The notes under the pieces are model-generated. The model worked only from the letters and a program-made list of their open reading frames with translations. It did no database searches and had not been told where the DNA came from. Shown here one piece after another: positions 60,743 through 64,000 of a stretch of 64,000 bases of DNA (the first letter of the stretch is position 1; every line of letters starts with the position of its first letter). The translations under genes were made by a program, and so were the position numbers. The DNA is from M3007 sp964621185 (lineage in GTDB: Bacteria; Bacteroidota; Bacteroidia; Chitinophagales; Saprospiraceae). The DNA lies in contig CAZULM010000009.1 in the NCBI GenBank assembly GCA_964621185.1, positions 62,001-126,000 of the forward strand. Direction: 5' to 3'.

Positions 60743-61330
60743 ATGGATTACCGCGCTGCCAAACAATTCATCCTGTCCAAACTCCGCGCCGAGCTGTCAG
60801 ACCAGCTCGGATACCACGGCATCCACCATACCTTAGACGTGCTCAAGATGGCGACGGAAATCTGCGCGAGCGAAGGGGTTAAGGGGCACGACCTGAAATT
60901 AGTGAAAACGGCGGCCCTCTTCCACGATGCCGGCTTTGTGAAGAACAAGCACGCCGGTCACGAAGCGGAGGGCTGCATCATGGTACGCGACATTTTGCCC
61001 AATTTCGGGTACGGCAAAAGCGACATCGAAACCATCTGCGGCATGATCATGGCCACCAAGATACCCCAATCGCCCAAAAACCTGCTCGAAGAGATACTCT
61101 GCGACGCCGACCTCGACTACTTAGGCCGCCAGGATTTTTTCAAGATCGGCAATTCCCTGTTCCAGGAACTCCAGGCATACCATATCCTCCACGACGAGCA
61201 GTCCTGGAACCGCCTCCAGGTGGGCTTCCTCAGCGCCCACAAGTTCCATACCCGCACCAACCAAAAACTGCGGGAGCCGGTAAAGCTGCGGTATTTGAAA
61301 GATTTGAAAGCGCTTGTGGATACTTATTAG
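60743..61330 (+). CDS. HD-domain phosphohydrolase
   Basis: A 195-residue HD-superfamily protein. Metal-binding residues are visible as HGIHHTLDV (His-rich first site), LFHDAGF (the HD pair), HAGHEAEG, and DADLDYLG (last aspartate). This arrangement is typical of predicted nucleotide or cyclic-nucleotide phosphohydrolases, but the substrate is unknown. ATG at 60743 (MDYRAAKQF) is chosen; ATG at 60725 is also possible. The stop codon is the first base of a long heptamer-repeat inverted repeat that precedes mutY. Confidence 0.88.
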   Translation: MDYRAAKQFILSKLRAELSDQLGYHGIHHTLDVLKMATEICASEGVKGHDLKLVKTAALFHDAGFVKNKHAGHEAEGCIMVRDILPNFGYGKSDIETICGMIMATKIPQSPKNLLEEILCDADLDYLGRQDFFKIGNSLFQELQAYHILHDEQSWNRLQVGFLSAHKFHTRTNQKLREPVKLRYLKDLKALVDTY

Positions 61331-61436
61331 GGTTTCGGGTTTCAGGTTTCTGGTTTGCGGCATCTTTTGATAATTTGGAACAGCGTTTCAAAGCCACAAC
61401 CAATGCCGTAAACCTGAAACCTGAAACCTGAAACCC
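61330..61436. repeat. Inverted pair of heptamer repeats before mutY
   Basis: Arms 61330-61356 and 61410-61436 are both built from the seven-base unit AAACCTG or its complement and pair at about 24 of 27 positions. The 53-base loop is non-repetitive. The right arm ends six bases before the mutY ATG. It may act as a terminator for the HD gene or as a leader structure for mutY. Confidence 0.75.
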
Positions 61437-61442
61437 AATTCA

Positions 61443-62525
61443 ATGATGCATTCCCGTTTTTTTCGCGATGCCTTGTTTGCCTGGGCCGCCGCCAACCCGC
61501 GGCCCATGCCCTGGAAAGGGGAAAAGGATCCGTACAAAGTTTGGCTGTCCGAAATTATTCTGCAACAGACCAGGGTGGAGCAAGGCTGGCCCTATTTCGA
61601 AAGGTTTGTGGCGGCATACCCCACGGTGCAGGCACTTGCCGCAGCGCCGGAAGACGGGGTGCTGAAGCTTTGGGAGGGGCTGGGCTACTACACCCGCGCG
61701 CGCAACCTGCACGCGGCAGCCAAATACATCGCTCACGACCTGGGCGGCGTTTTCCCCGCCACCTACGAAGGCATACGGGCCTTGAAGGGCGTGGGCGACT
61801 ACACGGCGGCGGCCATTGCCTCCTTTGCCTACAACCTGCCGCACGCCGTGCTCGATGGCAATGTTTACCGCGTTCTGTCGCGCTTTTTTGCCATCGAAAC
61901 GCCGACGGATTTGCCGGAGGCCAAAAAACAGTTCGCGGCGCTGGCCGAAAGCCTGCTCGACAAACAGCGGCCAGGCGACTTCAACCAGGCCATGATGGAT
62001 TTCGGGGCATTGTGCTGTACGCCCGCCCAGCCCGGCTGCAGCAACTGTCCTTTGAGCCCCGAGTGCCGGGCTTTTCGGGAAGGCAGGGTAGGGGAGCTCC
62101 CAATTCGGGTTAAAAAACTGGAAAAAAAAGCGCGGTATTTCCTTTATGTGGTGCCCAGACAGGGGGCCGACACCTATTTGCGGAAAAGAGCCGGGCGCGA
62201 TATCTGGCGGGGGCTTTATGAATTTCCCATGCTGGAAGTGGAAAGTGCCGCAGCAATGGAGCCAGCATCCCTTTTGCAGCGTTTTTACCCCGATGGCCTG
62301 CCCAAGGGTGTGGTTTTCGGAAAAAGTTCTCCACATTTCAGGCAGATACTCACCCATCAATTGGTGTCGGCCGCATTTATCGAATTACATTTGCCTTTGG
62401 AAACGAAGCCCGAATTTTTCGACAACGAACTGTTCGAAAGCAGTTTCAAAACAGCCTATAACGCCGTGAAAAAAAAATTTGCCTTTCCGCGTCTGGTATT
62501 GCGTTTTTTGGAAAAAAATGTTTAA
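61443..62525 (+). CDS. mutY: A/G-specific adenine DNA glycosylase
   Basis: MutY removes adenine mispaired with 8-oxoguanine. The 360-residue protein has Glu37 (SEIILQQTRVE), the helix-hairpin-helix LKGVGDYTAAAIASF, and the catalytic Asp138 in VLDGNVYRV. The [4Fe-4S] cluster cysteines are Cys192, Cys199, Cys202 and Cys208 (Cx6Cx2Cx5C). The C-terminal MutT-like domain, which reads 8-oxoG, follows. ssb and gldE come next on the same strand, the order common in Bacteroidota. A heptamer inverted repeat lies just upstream. Confidence 0.97.
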   Translation: MMHSRFFRDALFAWAAANPRPMPWKGEKDPYKVWLSEIILQQTRVEQGWPYFERFVAAYPTVQALAAAPEDGVLKLWEGLGYYTRARNLHAAAKYIAHDLGGVFPATYEGIRALKGVGDYTAAAIASFAYNLPHAVLDGNVYRVLSRFFAIETPTDLPEAKKQFAALAESLLDKQRPGDFNQAMMDFGALCCTPAQPGCSNCPLSPECRAFREGRVGELPIRVKKLEKKARYFLYVVPRQGADTYLRKRAGRDIWRGLYEFPMLEVESAAAMEPASLLQRFYPDGLPKGVVFGKSSPHFRQILTHQLVSAAFIELHLPLETKPEFFDNELFESSFKTAYNAVKKKFAFPRLVLRFLEKNV

Positions 62526-62600
62526 CTTTACATTGCTTTCTTTAAAAACCGGGAAGCGAACGCATCAATTTTTTTTCACGTTTCAAAACTTTACATTACC

Positions 62601-63059
62601 ATGATTAACAAAGTAACCCTTATCGGCAACCTGGGCGGAGACCCGGAGGTGCGCCACCTGGAAAGCGGGACGGCTGTCGGCCGGTTCTCGCTTGCCACCA
62701 ATGAGAACTACAAAGACAAAGACGGCAACTGGCAAAAACAGACCGAATGGCACAACGTGGTCGTTTGGCGCGACTTGGCCGAACGGGCCTCAACCCAGCT
62801 CAAAAAAGGCACGTTTGTCTATGTAGAAGGCAAGATCTCCTACCGCAAGTACACGGACAAAGATGGCCAGGAGCGCAACATCACCGACATCGTGGCCAAC
62901 ACTTTCCGCATCTTAGAGAAGCTTGAAGGCTCTGGCGACAGCAGATTCCCAACAGTGGACCTGGCTGCAAACGGCTCCAGCACCCGCAACAGCGAGCCCA
63001 TGCCCGTAGGCGCCGACACGCCCCCGCCCGCGGCTGAAGGCGACGACCTGCCCTTCTAA
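62601..63059 (+). CDS. ssb: Single-stranded DNA-binding protein
   Basis: SSB coats single-stranded DNA in replication and repair. The 152-residue protein has an OB-fold in residues 1-110 (VTLIGNLGGDPEVRHLESG, WHNVVVWRDLAERA), a short flexible linker, and the acidic tip ending DDLPF, which recruits partner proteins. It lies 75 bases after mutY. A strong terminator at 63068-63113 sits between it and gldE. Confidence 0.97.
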   Translation: MINKVTLIGNLGGDPEVRHLESGTAVGRFSLATNENYKDKDGNWQKQTEWHNVVVWRDLAERASTQLKKGTFVYVEGKISYRKYTDKDGQERNITDIVANTFRILEKLEGSGDSRFPTVDLAANGSSTRNSEPMPVGADTPPPAAEGDDLPF

Positions 63060-63067
63060 AACATGAC

Positions 63068-63113
63068 GAAGCCGTCGCCGGGGGCATCAGCCCTGTGCGA
63101 CGGCTTCTTTTTT
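63068..63113 (+). terminator. Terminator between ssb and gldE
   Basis: Perfect 11-bp stem (63068-63078 with 63097-63107), 18-base loop, then six T. It starts nine bases after the ssb stop and ends 13 bases before the gldE ATG, so it should limit read-through into gldE. Confidence 0.85.
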
Positions 63114-63125
63114 GCGCTTTTTATA

Positions 63126-64000
63126 ATGTCCCTATTCCTCCTCGGATTATTCCTTTTCTTGCTCGTGTCGCTTTCAGAACAAGCCCTGGTGCGGCTTTCC
63201 GGCCACGACCTGGAGGCGTTGCGCGGGGTGGAGGAGCCTGCCGCCAAGCGGGCGGTGCGCATGGCCGAAACCCTGCGCTCGAGCTTGGCCGCCCTGCTGC
63301 TTGCACGGGTATTGCTGGCCTTGATGCTCGCCGTTGGCACCGTCCACTGGCTTTTGGGGAACGCGACGGTCAAAACCTCGCAGTTCCAGTTTTCGGAAAA
63401 TCACCAGGTTTCGGGCTGGGTAGTTTGGGGGCTGGTGGCTGCGCTGCTCAGCGCGACCATCGCGGCCATCCTCTGGGGCCTGCAAAAGGTCGATTTCCTG
63501 AAAGGCAAGAGCGGCCGCATCACGTTCCTGCTGCAAAGGCTGGGGCTTTTCATTGCCTTTTGGAAAGCACTCTTCGGCCCGTTTATCCACAAAGAAAAAA
63601 AGGCGGAAAAAGAACGCGGCATTCCCGGCATTCCCAATGAGCCAGATATGCTCCCCGCCGGCGCCAGCGAAAAACGGGAAATGGAACTGCTCAAGAGCAT
63701 CGTGCAATTCGGCGACGTCACCGTGAAACAAGTGATGCAGCCCCGCTCCAAAGTGGTTGCCGTCGATTTCAAGACAAGCTTCCCGGAACTGCTGCAAACC
63801 GTGCGCGAGGCCGAGTTTTCCCGCTTGCCGGTCATCGACGACGACCTCGACAACGTGGTGGGCATCCTGTACGTGAAAGACCTGGTGTCGCACCTCAACA
63901 AGCCCGCCGACTTCGAGTGGCAGACCCTCATCCGCACCAACCACCTGCTGATACCGGAGAGCAAGCGCTGCAGCGAGCTGCTGCGGGAGTTCAAGCAGGA
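63126..64000 (+). CDS. gldE: GldE, gliding-motility CBS-domain membrane protein, 3' end cut by window edge
   Basis: The first 291 codons of a CNNM/HlyC-type membrane protein. The N-terminal half has several membrane segments (about 1-20, 55-75 and 95-120). A CBS-domain pair follows (FGDVTVKQVMQPRSKVVAV, then SRLPVIDDDLDNVVGILYVKDL). Position directly after mutY and ssb is the conserved setting of gldE in Bacteroidota, where it supports gliding and T9SS function through its partner GldD. The stop and the transporter-associated C-terminal domain lie beyond the window. The ATG at 63126 follows a terminator by 13 bases. Confidence 0.9.
   Translation, partial: MSLFLLGLFLFLLVSLSEQALVRLSGHDLEALRGVEEPAAKRAVRMAETLRSSLAALLLARVLLALMLAVGTVHWLLGNATVKTSQFQFSENHQVSGWVVWGLVAALLSATIAAILWGLQKVDFLKGKSGRITFLLQRLGLFIAFWKALFGPFIHKEKKAEKERGIPGIPNEPDMLPAGASEKREMELLKSIVQFGDVTVKQVMQPRSKVVAVDFKTSFPELLQTVREAEFSRLPVIDDDLDNVVGILYVKDLVSHLNKPADFEWQTLIRTNHLLIPESKRCSELLREFKQ

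Noticed and set aside
1..64000. tRNA, rRNA or complete insertion sequence
   Set aside because: No cloverleaf-like stretch, rRNA sequence or transposase frame was recognised by eye. A dedicated tRNA scan was not possible here.

Overview
The window looks like chromosomal DNA of a Bacteroidota bacterium, most likely a Saprospiria/Saprospiraceae relative. The support is the gene order mutY-ssb-gldE at the right end, type IX secretion (T9SS) C-terminal sorting domains on several secreted proteins, HYR/dockerin-type giant adhesins, a VGIGT-repeat surface protein, an Omp28/DUF6029 pair, a transketolase split into two genes, and TTG/TTTG...TAnnTTTG promoter elements typical of the phylum. The family-level call is inference.

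Layout. 1-9 kb: truncated acyl-CoA dehydrogenase, small lipoprotein, a repeat-rich stretch with duplicated promoter-like units, a helical ORFan, an outer-membrane protein, dnaG, another beta-barrel and a Uma2 nuclease-fold protein. 9-20 kb: secreted serine hydrolase, AAA/DUF4143 ATPase, DUF3592 protein, lysS, an AT-rich restriction-modification pair coupled to lysS, a polytopic membrane protein, and a trans-sulfuration enzyme. 21-34 kb: a surface/secretion locus. It starts with a 60-residue protein made of four near-identical ten-residue repeats, followed by a cysteine-containing ORFan, a small secreted protein, and two giant paralogous T9SS adhesins carrying dockerin-like and cohesin-like modules. 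34-46 kb: LysM protein, split transketolase, rhodanese lipoprotein, helical ORFan, a possible small RNA, serine hydrolase, rfbA, a MntA antitoxin with a broken HepT toxin, a Gfo/Idh/MocA oxidoreductase and a second acyl-CoA dehydrogenase. 46-52 kb: three secreted proteins (VGIGT repeat, astacin protease, reprolysin-like protease). 52-57 kb: an ECF sigma / anti-sigma-like / TPR-CHAT operon divergent from a Phd-VapC toxin-antitoxin pair. 57-64 kb: Omp28, DUF6029, DUF937, HD hydrolase, mutY, ssb and the start of gldE.

How it fits together. Housekeeping genes (dnaG, lysS, tkt, mutY, ssb, gldE) are interleaved with cell-surface, export and conflict genes. The least familiar element is the repeat peptide at 21051-21233: its four repeats are almost identical in protein but differ at most third codon positions, so selection acts on the peptide. 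Other points of interest are a minus-strand small-RNA candidate near 39.4-39.55 kb, a dispersed repeat of about 80 bp in three copies, two families of period-7 intergenic repeats, and the sigma/CHAT operon whose promoter sits inside a nested palindrome. I found no rRNA, tRNA, CRISPR array or intact insertion sequence.
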